IMG/VR virus record: IMGVR_UViG_3300006793_000024
Coordinates: 1-64,000 of that record
DNA length: 64,000 nucleotides
Direction: 5' to 3' (one strand)
Source: a virus
The notes under the pieces were generated by a model. The model made no database searches. It saw nothing but the letters and a program-made list of their open reading frames with translations, and was not told the origin of the DNA. Each line of letters begins with the position of its first letter. Position 1 is the stretch's first letter. Positions 47,401-57,335 of the stretch are shown one piece after another. The position numbers and the translations under genes are program-made.

Positions 47401-47723
47401 CTGAGGACATACCCGTAGACGTTCAGGGCACATTGCTTATAAATGATAATGCTTTGAATAATTCTAATAAAATCGTTGAAACTGTAATAAATGCTATATC
47501 GAATGCTCTGAATACCTCTGTATTGGGAGGAACTGTTGACTATTCCGATATAATTGCAACGGCAGCTGCAGTAGATGGAGTTGACTCTGTTAATATTTCT
47601 ATCTTTAACGAGAATGGCAAAACAGGAAGAATCCCGTTCATTAGAGCTCTCGATAATCAGTTTGTTTCTCCTGGCGAAATATTATTTGAAGCTGTTTCGA
47701 GGAATAAGTTTAGAATCAACTAG
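44406..47723 (+). CDS. Baseplate J-like wedge protein
   Basis: 1105 residues, aggggaaaag before ATG. Residues about 5-260 fit baseplate J / gp6: LDTKPGSVSRDLFVD, then DISIPSGTTGTSRGGISFRT, AIRPGSAGNVGSLQI, GGTNQESDDSFRARIL and SVLGVSGVLDALVVEPG. The rest (about 300-1105) is beta-rich repeated structural sequence, extending the protein well beyond the usual 300-660 residues. The J/gp6 ring joins wedges around the hub. The tail-protein-I-like giant follows by 8 bases, the conserved order. Confidence 0.85.
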   Translation: MATFRSFSEIVSTMLQRLRLSQPSLDTKPGSVSRDLFVDLPADELSRLYSALNLVSEKQSLASSIGRDLERLGANFGVFKNSGTLASGILIFATNSLTSDISIPSGTTGTSRGGISFRTVGNYVMSSADKNRLAANASRLRKSLNIAGLNSAYAIEVPIRAIRPGSAGNVGSLQIINSNLQGAASVVNLTPTTGGTNQESDDSFRARILAIFSGANTGTSAGYRNSVLGVSGVLDALVVEPGNSLMLRDGTESIELDDGTSRILSSGTGGKVDIYILGRKIEAISESYVFTDLSGSGNIFDERNDYILGQSNQDLTRTSEERRVQAFKEGLLPAQPVDSMVSVVGSSSGALTEAFLDQNGVKRGNFELQKDLNPETGGSPFGFDKIHFISNKKEVEAEPVAKGESYGLDSLEFSDLESLSGVYVDSNETSENSDVSTAGSEFIKLRQTPIVRVSRVQNKTTGEVYSVVNQNLGEDGLNRDGIIKISGRSLPTSADILSVNYTWRKFFDKHIDFSGGNQFQFKTPFAVDVIDWAQSGGVSGEKSIIEKTDDGLNFQVTLDYDISRAISVYSRTEATAIVATVDASGAIGVTLSAASEAVSEGILSIKRDSDLLEVYNTEEGDGSFRSRVIYFPSDTSAEIGDTVTVIYNKKELFDIKDSDGSIYNNVIILPSEGILTENGLFSLVEDAFFSEEDIYVDYVLSTRTVYPKINLSNLPITEAALSNRLTSSSGTGSSSSNQPIFYDYKADSSLTPIIKFSPTPVAVEVSGITSSGKIKLTGITINRYTLDVKVGNSVSGQIFNLEADLKSVLGLTSLPTNIGIARVDAVSLLDEDGEVEASFDILGSSLEDVTYSVGTAAEDSSLSNYTFVIPSTPDNNSISLSAGDIIRVELLVYDSNGAEEIFFSGSSKKTTKNRFGHIERVSVSSGFRSSTGNLVGSIELSADNQPDIGDTYSVDYNFFAPKEGERISISYNVNKLIIDSTIEAERVRPVTADILIKEAEDIPVDVQGTLLINDNALNNSNKIVETVINAISNALNTSVLGGTVDYSDIIATAAAVDGVDSVNISIFNENGKTGRIPFIRALDNQFVSPGEILFEAVSRNKFRIN

Positions 47724-47731
47724 GTAAAGGC

Positions 47732-50700
47732 ATGCTTCGACCAACATTATTTTCAATACCGTCCAGTACAGAGCTAAAGGTAACATTTAATAAGAATTTA
47801 TCTGAAAGCTTAAGTGCTGAAAACTTTAAGATAACTTCTGTAAGCGGAAATGTAAGCGATTTAGAGGTTACGAAAGTAGCGGTATCAGAAAAACAGGTTG
47901 TAATAACCACGAAGCCGCAGGTTGCGGGCAATTATTACATTCTAAGCCTGAAGGATGCCACGGGGGCAGACTTTACTTCCTTGGACGGTGTTGCTCTAAT
48001 AAATGACGATTCTAGTCGAGATCTGTATTTTCTAGGACTAAAAAATTATAATCCTGTTAGAGATAGGCTTGTTCAAAATATACCATCTCTCTATAAATTA
48101 GAAAATTCAAATCTAACAAGCCTCATCGATAATCAGGCAGAAGAGCTGTTTCGAGCGCAAAAGCATATAGGAGAGCTTTTAAGCGATAATTACATATCAG
48201 AGACAGTTGTAGATGAAAGAAGAGTTCGAAGCTCTGGAGCAACAGACAGACTGTCTAATGAAAACGCATTTATCATTGACAGAGTATCCTCTGAGCCTAC
48301 AGGGGGGCTGTCTATTTTTAGGAGCCTTGATTATAGCGCAGAATCCAGTATTTCTAGACACTCTTCTTTTCCTAGCTATCCAGTCTCTACTCAGGAGATG
48401 GCAGTAACTGCCGAGGAAATTACCCTGGGGACAGAGGGGGCCTCATTCGATGGCTTTCTGGTCAATCTTTCAAAGAAGAATGTAATCAAGCTAACTAAGC
48501 TTATTCTTGTTAAGTCCGGGGAAGTCGAAGATTGCGATGGAAATCTTGGGACAGAATATAGTCTATCGACTTACAAATATTCAATTCTAGACAACAGGTA
48601 TGACGAAGAGCTTGCCTTCAGCAATAGTTCTCTCTTGTCTAATCAGGTCTTGTTGTCCGAATTTGGAAATATAGATAAGCCAAAAGTTGGAGATAAGATT
48701 ATTGCATCCTACTTGTATCGAGATGCGGGAATCAGGCTTAACGAAGGTTCTTTGGAGATTTTCAACTTGAAGGCCATTCCTCAAGAATCGCTTCCAGCAA
48801 ATAGCAGCCGATTCTTTCTCAACAAGGCCCCCATAGTAGATTCGAATAATCTTATTCCAGAAAGAGGAGGCATATCCTTTTCATACGGGCAGGCTTCTCC
48901 CGGAATTCCTGCAGAATTTAGAAGAGAACTTGTTTATAACGCGTCAAAACTACCTTCTAAGTTAGGAGAGTACACCGTCAATTATAATACAGGAGAGGTA
49001 ATTGTCGTTGGGTCAGAGAGAATAGGAGAAGGAACTGGCAATCGTGCAATTATCGCCTCCTATACTTACAGAAATTCTTTTGTAGAAAACCTAGATTATT
49101 ACGTCAACAATAATGAAATTGTAGCCTCTAAGACAAGGAGTCTTAAGGGCTCCCAAGTTACTGTCGAATTTACTTATGAGAAAATCTTCCTAGATGGAGT
49201 TGACTATGCGGCTCCATGTCACACAGAGATCCTCAATGAGCCAGTTGAAAATAATTTCTCCACGTCCTTCTCTATAAGTCCTAAAAATACTCCTGTTACG
49301 GACGTTTTTAGGATTTTTAACCAAACTACTGGAGAGGTATACTCGCCTCTATATTATACAGATGACGAAATCTTTTTCTCAGGAAGAAAATCTCCTGAGT
49401 TTAAGACATCTGGGTTGGAAAGTGCTAATTTTGATCTGATTGAACTAGAGGAGCTTGCGGCGGTAGGAGAGTTCGTATGTCCGGCTTTCACTATAGAGAT
49501 TAGAACAGCTCTATCTAACTCTAATATTCGTTTTTCACCAGGAATTCCTTCTGAGTTAATCAACTTAAATTCTCAGGATTATCTGATCAGAAGTACGGGC
49601 TTAACCGGCGGAGGTGATCCCGAGGATATTCAGATAAGGTTTTTTGGAGAGCCTGATTCAAACGGATTGATTCATTCATTTGGAATATCGCTAACGGCAC
49701 AGGCTCCATCGCTTGGAGAGTCTGTGACGCTGGGACCATTGGGCTACGTCTTTAGCTTAGAAAAAGCTCAGGTTATTAGCAAAACACAAGATTCAGTTGG
49801 ATCATTTTCTAATACTTCTGCTATTTTCTCTGATGATTCGGTATTCGTCAATGAAAAATACTTTAGGCCCTCGCCCTTATCTCCTTCTCTTAGTTTTCCC
49901 GAAAAAGGATCTTTACAGAGTGTGTTCGTATCGGAGAAGGCAGACGTAACCGTAGAAAACGTTTCACGCTTAAGAAAGCCTGGAGACTATTGTATTGATT
50001 ATGACCATGGAAAAGTTTACTTGGCAGTAAGTAAAGAGCAAGAGTATGAGGCGGGATTTGTCAGCTATAGGCATGGATCATCTATTTCTAGAAATCCAAA
50101 CATTATAGCCGTCTCTAGAGCATCAAAGCAGATTCTTCCATCTAATTCTGTTTTTGATTCTGCAATTAATTATAACTCTATACTTAATACAAATAATGCT
50201 ATAAAGATTAATGATTTAGAAACAAGTCTTTTGAGAAATACTGGAGCATCTGCCGCAGACCTCAGCGGAAATATAGAGGAAACGAACAAAATTCTTGCGG
50301 ATTACACAATTATCGTTGAGCATAAGATCTCCTCGATAAATACCATTCTTGACGAAAAATATCTTTATGGCTCTGGCCTAAACTTTGCAGAGCTTTCAAA
50401 GCGGATCCCAGATTCTGCTGCATCAGAGGCGATCCTTCCATTTTCAGATGGCGGAACAAATCTTTATGATTCTTCCTACGTAACTTTTGAAGAGAATGTT
50501 ATAGATTTAAAAAAGGTATCTAAAACACGAGTCGTCAAGAAAGATGGAAGCTTCACGATTAGAATTTCTGACTCTGATCTTGAGTCAATTTTCGAGATAA
50601 AGAACAACTCTACGGGCGAAGCCATTACTGATGGAGTAGTTACTCTTAGCTCAACTGGAGCTGTCATTATAATCCCAGATAGTGCTGCCATATCCTCTCT

Positions 50701-53700
50701 AGACTTAGTTGAGGTCAGCTATATAACAGATGGAGTTCCATCTGTTGGCACAAAGGTGGCTGTAGATTATAGATATGGCAGGATCCACTTTGATTACACC
50801 TATTCTTATGATAATGTTTTTGTCTCTTATGAGTATGGAGACAATCAAATTGATTGGTCTATTGGAAGCGCCATAGGCGAAGGAGAAGAGTATTACGTTT
50901 CTTATAAGTATGGGGCGCTGAGGGCTGCTCTGAAGAAGAATTTCGGAATCTTAACTAAAATTCCATTTTTCCAAAACTTTGGACTGAATATTGATAGGGA
51001 GCTGTATCGTAATGCGCTTCAAGGTGCAATGCAGGCCTTTACTAACGGGCCTAAAAAATCTTCCTTTGGCACTTTGGTAAAATCCTTTACAGATATAGAG
51101 CCGGATATAACGGAGTCCGCATTTGGCAGCTGGATCTTAGGAAGAGACCTTCTTCAGCCAGAAGAAATAGAGGTTTCTGGCCCTATTAGTTTTTCAAATT
51201 CAAAATTCAAAGAAGGCTTGGATGTAAAAGATGGAACGATCGTTTCCGTTCCCTCTGTTTCAAATATCAATCTTGATGAAGGCACATTTTCCGCTTGGGT
51301 AACTCCACATTGGTCTGGAATTGATAATGATGCAGAGATTACAATTGAAATAGACAATATAGGTCTTCAGTCATATAAATATGTTCTTGGAACAGATGTT
51401 TTTAATTATGATAACAAATTTAGCCTATTTCCCAGCGACAATAGGATTGGAGGAGTAGATAGTTCTATTCCAAGCATCACACTTCACAATGGAAGGACTG
51501 TACTTATAGATGAAGAAGAAGTTCTTCAGATTGGAGTAAGTGCTCTAGCTAAGAGGGAGCCTTCTCTGACCCGAGCCACCAAGCTAGAACTTGGTATTTC
51601 AATTAAGATTGACAACTTCAGTATTCCAGAAAAAATCTCTGGAACCTCCGACTCACCTCCTGCTTTAAAGAATGGCGTCCTGGGGCTATACGAGTCTACG
51701 CACAATGTTCCAGGCTATTTGTCGGCGTCTACTCCTTCTCAGTCTTCGATAGGCTATGGGAGTCCCGGCTTTATTTCAATAGGAGATGATAATAAGCTTT
51801 TGTTCTTACAGCTTGCGCTGCGGCCCGTAACTAATGCATCTGATGGAAGCGTGTTTTACGTGGAGATAGATGATGATGATCTTTCGACAAATGACTTTCC
51901 CAAGTATGATAGACTTCATCCGACTACTAGCTGCAAGTGTACCGTAACAGATACCGTTTCTATTCTTTCTGGATTTAGAGACAGGGAAGTTCAGACTGTC
52001 AAGGCTGAATTCGATTCAGCTGTCGATATATCTCACATTCGAAGCCTCAATGCTGTTCTAACCGATGGGCCATCCGCTTTTAAGGTAACAGATTCTCGCG
52101 GAGCAATATATGAGGTATACGGGTATATTGATGAAGATGGAGAGGAAGCCTCTGGGGCATTCCCCGATAAAATTACAGGCTTTTTGCTTAACAAGATCCC
52201 TCAAAACCATGAAGAAATTACGGCTAAAGGTTCGGAATTTTTGAATGACTTCAATCCTCTCGGAGAGTTATTCTTAAGCTATCAGATTGTATCTGTATTA
52301 ACGGAGTCTGATACCGACTCCGAAAAGGTTTTGGGATATGAGGAAAAGGCTTTTGTTGCAGATTGGAGTACAGAATGCCTGGATATCTCCATTCTTAGAG
52401 ATCCTAGGAAAAATCTAGTTACAATAGATCTTCTCTCTAAGACATTCTCGGAGAAAAAGACGGTCAGCCTTTTCTATACAGATCTGATCAATACTTCGGA
52501 TGAAAATTATATTTTTTCAAGATTTAGCCTTGATGATCTAGCTGATTTGCCCGCAGAAAGCAGCGATAGACTAAAGGATAAGATATCAGTAGGAACTTTG
52601 GACAAAAGCTGTAGGGCGATAATAAATATTAATAAGCTTGATTATAAAATTACCAACAGATTTAGCCTAAGCGATATATACATTGGAAAGTTCGGAAGAA
52701 ATCCAAAACGAAATCCATTTTCAATTAGCAAAAATGATTCGCCAAACACCTCTGTCGGAGTTCCTCTTAATTACGAAACTTCAGAGGGAGTATTTATAGG
52801 GTTTGATAATCTTTGTGAGAGTAGCCTTTCGGATGACGCTGGGCAATGGGTATTCAGAACTCGTGCTGCAGAAACTATATCTCTGCCAACATCGGTAGCA
52901 ATAAGCGGCTCTGATTATGAGCTAGAGTCATCAGATATCACAGTAGAGCACACTTTTGACGGAAGAATTCTAACTGACGGAGAGTTTTCCTCTGTCACTA
53001 GATCCTATCGAAAAGAAGATGATGATTCTTGTGCTATGGGCCTAGTCTGCTCTGCTCACTACAGGTACTGCGGAGAGGATCTTCTGGAGAATGCGGGCTG
53101 GAGAAAGATTAACGAAACTGATTCTTCCATTATAAACCTTCTGCTGGGTGGCTCAGAAAACGATGTTGGATTTTGGACAAAATCTGGTAGCTTTAACACC
53201 TCTGCAGATGGAGGGGTTTATCGTATTGGACCGTCAACTTCTGTTGTCGATCCAGAGAGCGGAGATCTAGTGAATAGGAATACCCTATTCGGAAGAATAC
53301 CCTGTTCGGATGGGGATTGGACTTCAACAATTAATTTCAGAGTTTTGGAGTCGGACTTCAATATAGAGGGATCTGCTTTGGCCAGATTTGTGGGCGCAGT
53401 TTCTGGAAACTTAACAGGAATTTCGCCGCTGCATATTTTTGATGGAAAGATAAACATAAAATTATTACTAGGTATCTCCGACGCCTCTCAGCCGGTCCTA
53501 TTAACGATGGACGGGCATTCTGGCGATATATTGGACATATCATTTTTTGACTGGAGCGATGGAGAGTATAAAGAACTGATTATTAAAAATGAAAATGATA
53601 TAATTTCCGTAGAAACTGACTCTGAAGTTTTGAGCGTTATCTCTGCAGGAGACTTTGAGGATGCATCTGTTGATTCTTGCGATCTATTAAGCGAACCATT

Positions 53701-56700
53701 TATAGCAAGCCACTTATTCGATGGTTCAATTATAGATTCTACGGCTTTTCATCAGGCCTTCACTGGAAGTATTGTTGATATATCACTAATAGAGTATGAA
53801 GGTAGAAGAGAAGAGGGCCTAGGCCTCCTTGAGAGTGATGATGTCTTCATATCGACTGATTCAAAAATAGAGTTTTCTTTCGTCACTACGGATTCGACAG
53901 TTGATGGCTATTCTGACGGATATTCCGATGGATATGACGATGGATATGACGGATATGTCTCTGAGGTAGTATATGACGTTGACGAAATAACTTTTACATC
54001 AGATAAATTGCGGTATTTGCTTGACACAGGAGAAGGTGAGTCTAAAAATCGAATATCTATATTTAAAGACGGAAAGGGATTTCTAAACTTTAGAATATTT
54101 GGCAGCTCCACAGAGAATGGCTCAAACGCCTATAATATAGCTACAAATATCAAGCATTTTAAGGCCAACGAGCTCCATCACATTGGAGCAAGCTGGAGGC
54201 TAAACACTGTTTACGAAAAAGACGAAATGCACTTATTTGTTGATGGGCTAGAGGCTCCTAATTTGTTCCGCTTCGGAGGAAGCGCAAAAGCCCGTGTTAA
54301 TGATAAGTTTTCAGACGTTGGCAAAGAAGTCCTCCAAGGGTTTGTCGAAGAGAAGATCGTATATTACGAAGATCATACGGATGGAACCATTTTGGCCGGA
54401 TCCTCCACGTTCTCCTCGGAAAGTTTAGCCCCGGGAGCCGAATTACTTGGCCGCTCTTTAATCTTCAAGGATTCTGATATAGCAGAGGCATATATCGGAG
54501 GAGGATTCATAATAGGGCCAGTGGTTGGCTCGGGAGTTACGATTCTTGATTCGATAACTCTTGATCCTATTGTATTCAATACTTCTGCTTCAGATATAAC
54601 CTTCTCTCTAGCTCCTACGGCTGGAATCTCAGAGTCATTAGCAGCCGATATTAAGAACGGAGCTTACTCGGTCTTCAGGACAGATTGCAATGGACAGACA
54701 GAAGAGCTGGGCGGGCTAGAATATTCAACAAGTGGTAGTTCAATTACTCTGATAAATCACGGGCAAGCAATAAAGCCGGCTTTTAGAGCCAATGTCTCAT
54801 CTAAGATAATAGAATTTATTGGAGAAGACGACGACTGTAATATGACATCTAGCGTAAGCTTTTCTGATTTAGATATTCATCTGAAAACATTTGGATTGCT
54901 CTTTAGAAAGGTCAAGACGGATATTGCTCTATCTAGCTCATCATATGACGACTCTAGAAAAGATGAGCTTAAGAGCGCATTATTCTCGCACGGAGTTGAG
55001 CCTGTATCTCTTTCTGATGTTTCGGTAAAAAGAATAATAAAAACAAAATACATTCCAGAATTCGATGAAATAGATCCTGTTGATGATTTTTACCTCGGAA
55101 CTTTTGAGACCTCTCTTGAAAATTCTATCGGAACATTCAAAGTAAGCTCTGAATCTGGGCAGCTAGACAAAGAGAACAAGGGGCGACAGCTATCCGTGGT
55201 TATAGATTCAGATAATATCAAGTTCTGTAAAGAAATTACAGATGGATATGCAGACTCTTTGGTGAGCAAAATAACTATCTCTGGGAAAACAACAGATGGC
55301 TCTAATTCTGAAGAATTTTATATAACTGGAAATGGGCTTTTAGATGGAGAAAAATTCTTTACATCTGTAGAGTCAATTTCTGGAGAATTAATCGTTGCAG
55401 ACACATCATATGAGTCCTGCGTTTTAGAGGTTATTGAAAAAGATCCTGTAACAGTTGGCAATAATGATGGAGAATATGCAGAGATCACTAGATATATAAA
55501 TGGAGCGCTTACGCTAAAGACTTCTGGGTCCGATTCTCCATTTGAGCTTCATCCCGGAAGTTATAGAGTGGAGTTTCCTGCATTTTTAAACATTAAAATA
55601 CCACAGGTCGGACCTAAGCTTTACCTAGGCTCAGATATGAATGGAAAGGGCCAATTTAATGGAATTTTAGATGAGTGTAAAATCATTACAGAAATGTCTA
55701 ATGATACAAGGCCTACAGCTCTTACTACTTCCGGTACACGAAGTATAACGGAAGAATATTTAAATCCAAATCCAAGCTGTCCAGATGATCAGACGATTTT
55801 ACTATCTCACTTTGATAACCCAATAAAACTGCAGTCCAGAAGGCTTCGTCAAAAGGTTTTTTTGAACACAGATCATAACTACAGGTTTAAGCTGGATCAC
55901 TCAGACAGAGAGGTCCTTCTTGCGTCCATAAATGACAGAGAGGCTTTTGAGTCAAAAATGATTAGAATGGGCTTTTCGAAAGATCAAGCCGTCAGAACTT
56001 TCTTCGAATGTCATAAGGCTCAGGGCGGTCCGGTCTTTAATGAAGCAAAACTGCTTAGGTCGGACGATATGCTTGTAAGCTTTGGAAGCGTAAACAGCCA
56101 TTTCGGTCAAGCTGCAAAGTTTTTTGAAACAGCGCCATTAGTTATTCAAAATAATCTTTCATTCTTTAGAAAAGACAAGGGAAGCATTGAGTTCTGGGTA
56201 TCGCCACTTCTCAATACTTATAATGACCCAACAAAGCGGACCTACGTAGAGATATCTTCTGTGGATAGAAAGCGGGTCGAATCGACCTCTCCAACAAGCC
56301 TGAGGCTTCCCGCTGCTGCCAAGAAAATTCTTGGAATTAAGCTTATAGAAAATAAAGAAGAGTTTTCTTCCTTTTACTCTCAAACAGAAGTTGATAACAT
56401 TATATTTGATGAAATCTACAGAAGCGAAATAACCGGCAGACTGGCCGGAGGAACTGGGGTAAAAAAGGACTTTTCTCGCGGATCTACCTTAAGCCCTAAC
56501 GGTAGGGATATTGCCCTGAAAGATGCTCTTCCTGGCTCTGAAGTGGATGTGATTGTTACATATATTCCAAGAGATTCGGCTGGTGATATCGTTTCTATAT
56601 ACAAGGATGCGGATAGTCAAATTGTTTTTTCAATAAAGACAAATGACGAAGAGCACAAGCTTGTTGGCGCCGTAGATTGGGAGAGGAATTCTTGGCATAG

Positions 56701-57280
56701 AATTCGATGCGACTACAAAACTGGATCTTCTAGCGATATGATGCGCTTATTTATAGACGGAGAGGATCAGGCAGGCTTTGTCTACGGAGAAGATAGCTCT
56801 ATTTATAATGAAACAGACTCAGATATTACGCTTCCAAGCATTAACTCGCTAAAGACAAAGAAGATTAAGTTATCTGATGATTTTAGATTGATACTGATAG
56901 GAGGCGAATCTAACGCTAATAACTCAGCATTGGCAAGAATGGACAATATTCGCTTTAGCCGGGCAATAAGAGAAGAGGTTAGCGATCCAAATGGAAACAA
57001 GGTCGATCTAAACTATTCTTCTAATATAAATACAATTCTTCCTGTTATAAAGGATAGTATAACGACTTTGCTGCTTAATTTTGACCAAGAAAATACCGAG
57101 GAAAAATATGCAACAATAATCGATCCTGAAAATGGAATATTCAATTTCGACATTGATGTAATTGATGATTTTGGTAAAATCAACAAAGACGAAATAGAAG
57201 ACCTCATAACTGAGCTCGTAAATACGCTGAAGCCATCACATACGAACGCTTTAGTTAAATTTCCAAGAGAATCATGCTAA
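47732..57280 (+). CDS. 3182-residue tail protein I-like giant with LamG-like domains
   Basis: Residues 1-100 form an Ig-like domain (SSTELKVTFNKNLSESLSAE). About 110-155, YNPVRDRLVQNIPSLYKLEN then AEELFRAQKHIGELL, resembles the tail protein I core that binds baseplate J. LamG/concanavalin-type domains appear near 1178 (LDEGTFSAWVTPHWSG), 2150 (IGASWRLNTVYEKDEMHLFV) and 2813-3070 (KGSIEFWVSPL, SWHRIRCDYKTG, MMRLFIDGEDQ, LILIGGESN). These fit carbohydrate binding. A DGY-rich tandem repeat lies at 2058-2075. The gene joins a baseplate attachment core to long receptor-binding extensions, which in smaller phages are separate proteins. Confidence 0.75.
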   Translation: MLRPTLFSIPSSTELKVTFNKNLSESLSAENFKITSVSGNVSDLEVTKVAVSEKQVVITTKPQVAGNYYILSLKDATGADFTSLDGVALINDDSSRDLYFLGLKNYNPVRDRLVQNIPSLYKLENSNLTSLIDNQAEELFRAQKHIGELLSDNYISETVVDERRVRSSGATDRLSNENAFIIDRVSSEPTGGLSIFRSLDYSAESSISRHSSFPSYPVSTQEMAVTAEEITLGTEGASFDGFLVNLSKKNVIKLTKLILVKSGEVEDCDGNLGTEYSLSTYKYSILDNRYDEELAFSNSSLLSNQVLLSEFGNIDKPKVGDKIIASYLYRDAGIRLNEGSLEIFNLKAIPQESLPANSSRFFLNKAPIVDSNNLIPERGGISFSYGQASPGIPAEFRRELVYNASKLPSKLGEYTVNYNTGEVIVVGSERIGEGTGNRAIIASYTYRNSFVENLDYYVNNNEIVASKTRSLKGSQVTVEFTYEKIFLDGVDYAAPCHTEILNEPVENNFSTSFSISPKNTPVTDVFRIFNQTTGEVYSPLYYTDDEIFFSGRKSPEFKTSGLESANFDLIELEELAAVGEFVCPAFTIEIRTALSNSNIRFSPGIPSELINLNSQDYLIRSTGLTGGGDPEDIQIRFFGEPDSNGLIHSFGISLTAQAPSLGESVTLGPLGYVFSLEKAQVISKTQDSVGSFSNTSAIFSDDSVFVNEKYFRPSPLSPSLSFPEKGSLQSVFVSEKADVTVENVSRLRKPGDYCIDYDHGKVYLAVSKEQEYEAGFVSYRHGSSISRNPNIIAVSRASKQILPSNSVFDSAINYNSILNTNNAIKINDLETSLLRNTGASAADLSGNIEETNKILADYTIIVEHKISSINTILDEKYLYGSGLNFAELSKRIPDSAASEAILPFSDGGTNLYDSSYVTFEENVIDLKKVSKTRVVKKDGSFTIRISDSDLESIFEIKNNSTGEAITDGVVTLSSTGAVIIIPDSAAISSLDLVEVSYITDGVPSVGTKVAVDYRYGRIHFDYTYSYDNVFVSYEYGDNQIDWSIGSAIGEGEEYYVSYKYGALRAALKKNFGILTKIPFFQNFGLNIDRELYRNALQGAMQAFTNGPKKSSFGTLVKSFTDIEPDITESAFGSWILGRDLLQPEEIEVSGPISFSNSKFKEGLDVKDGTIVSVPSVSNINLDEGTFSAWVTPHWSGIDNDAEITIEIDNIGLQSYKYVLGTDVFNYDNKFSLFPSDNRIGGVDSSIPSITLHNGRTVLIDEEEVLQIGVSALAKREPSLTRATKLELGISIKIDNFSIPEKISGTSDSPPALKNGVLGLYESTHNVPGYLSASTPSQSSIGYGSPGFISIGDDNKLLFLQLALRPVTNASDGSVFYVEIDDDDLSTNDFPKYDRLHPTTSCKCTVTDTVSILSGFRDREVQTVKAEFDSAVDISHIRSLNAVLTDGPSAFKVTDSRGAIYEVYGYIDEDGEEASGAFPDKITGFLLNKIPQNHEEITAKGSEFLNDFNPLGELFLSYQIVSVLTESDTDSEKVLGYEEKAFVADWSTECLDISILRDPRKNLVTIDLLSKTFSEKKTVSLFYTDLINTSDENYIFSRFSLDDLADLPAESSDRLKDKISVGTLDKSCRAIININKLDYKITNRFSLSDIYIGKFGRNPKRNPFSISKNDSPNTSVGVPLNYETSEGVFIGFDNLCESSLSDDAGQWVFRTRAAETISLPTSVAISGSDYELESSDITVEHTFDGRILTDGEFSSVTRSYRKEDDDSCAMGLVCSAHYRYCGEDLLENAGWRKINETDSSIINLLLGGSENDVGFWTKSGSFNTSADGGVYRIGPSTSVVDPESGDLVNRNTLFGRIPCSDGDWTSTINFRVLESDFNIEGSALARFVGAVSGNLTGISPLHIFDGKINIKLLLGISDASQPVLLTMDGHSGDILDISFFDWSDGEYKELIIKNENDIISVETDSEVLSVISAGDFEDASVDSCDLLSEPFIASHLFDGSIIDSTAFHQAFTGSIVDISLIEYEGRREEGLGLLESDDVFISTDSKIEFSFVTTDSTVDGYSDGYSDGYDDGYDGYVSEVVYDVDEITFTSDKLRYLLDTGEGESKNRISIFKDGKGFLNFRIFGSSTENGSNAYNIATNIKHFKANELHHIGASWRLNTVYEKDEMHLFVDGLEAPNLFRFGGSAKARVNDKFSDVGKEVLQGFVEEKIVYYEDHTDGTILAGSSTFSSESLAPGAELLGRSLIFKDSDIAEAYIGGGFIIGPVVGSGVTILDSITLDPIVFNTSASDITFSLAPTAGISESLAADIKNGAYSVFRTDCNGQTEELGGLEYSTSGSSITLINHGQAIKPAFRANVSSKIIEFIGEDDDCNMTSSVSFSDLDIHLKTFGLLFRKVKTDIALSSSSYDDSRKDELKSALFSHGVEPVSLSDVSVKRIIKTKYIPEFDEIDPVDDFYLGTFETSLENSIGTFKVSSESGQLDKENKGRQLSVVIDSDNIKFCKEITDGYADSLVSKITISGKTTDGSNSEEFYITGNGLLDGEKFFTSVESISGELIVADTSYESCVLEVIEKDPVTVGNNDGEYAEITRYINGALTLKTSGSDSPFELHPGSYRVEFPAFLNIKIPQVGPKLYLGSDMNGKGQFNGILDECKIITEMSNDTRPTALTTSGTRSITEEYLNPNPSCPDDQTILLSHFDNPIKLQSRRLRQKVFLNTDHNYRFKLDHSDREVLLASINDREAFESKMIRMGFSKDQAVRTFFECHKAQGGPVFNEAKLLRSDDMLVSFGSVNSHFGQAAKFFETAPLVIQNNLSFFRKDKGSIEFWVSPLLNTYNDPTKRTYVEISSVDRKRVESTSPTSLRLPAAAKKILGIKLIENKEEFSSFYSQTEVDNIIFDEIYRSEITGRLAGGTGVKKDFSRGSTLSPNGRDIALKDALPGSEVDVIVTYIPRDSAGDIVSIYKDADSQIVFSIKTNDEEHKLVGAVDWERNSWHRIRCDYKTGSSSDMMRLFIDGEDQAGFVYGEDSSIYNETDSDITLPSINSLKTKKIKLSDDFRLILIGGESNANNSALARMDNIRFSRAIREEVSDPNGNKVDLNYSSNINTILPVIKDSITTLLLNFDQENTEEKYATIIDPENGIFNFDIDVIDDFGKINKDEIEDLITELVNTLKPSHTNALVKFPRESC
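53903..53956 (+). repeat. DGY-rich tandem repeat in the tail protein I-like giant
   Basis: Successive DGY units (DGYSDGYSDGYDDGYDGY) are encoded by imperfect 12-base repeats of the type gatggatatgac. It lies between domains and is probably a flexible or calcium-binding linker. A shorter version (VDGYAVDGYAD) is encoded near 60362-60391. Confidence 0.8.
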
Positions 57281-57335
57281 TAAGCTCTATTAATATTGAG
57301 GGAATATATCGAAGCATATTTTCTAGGAGATTTTA

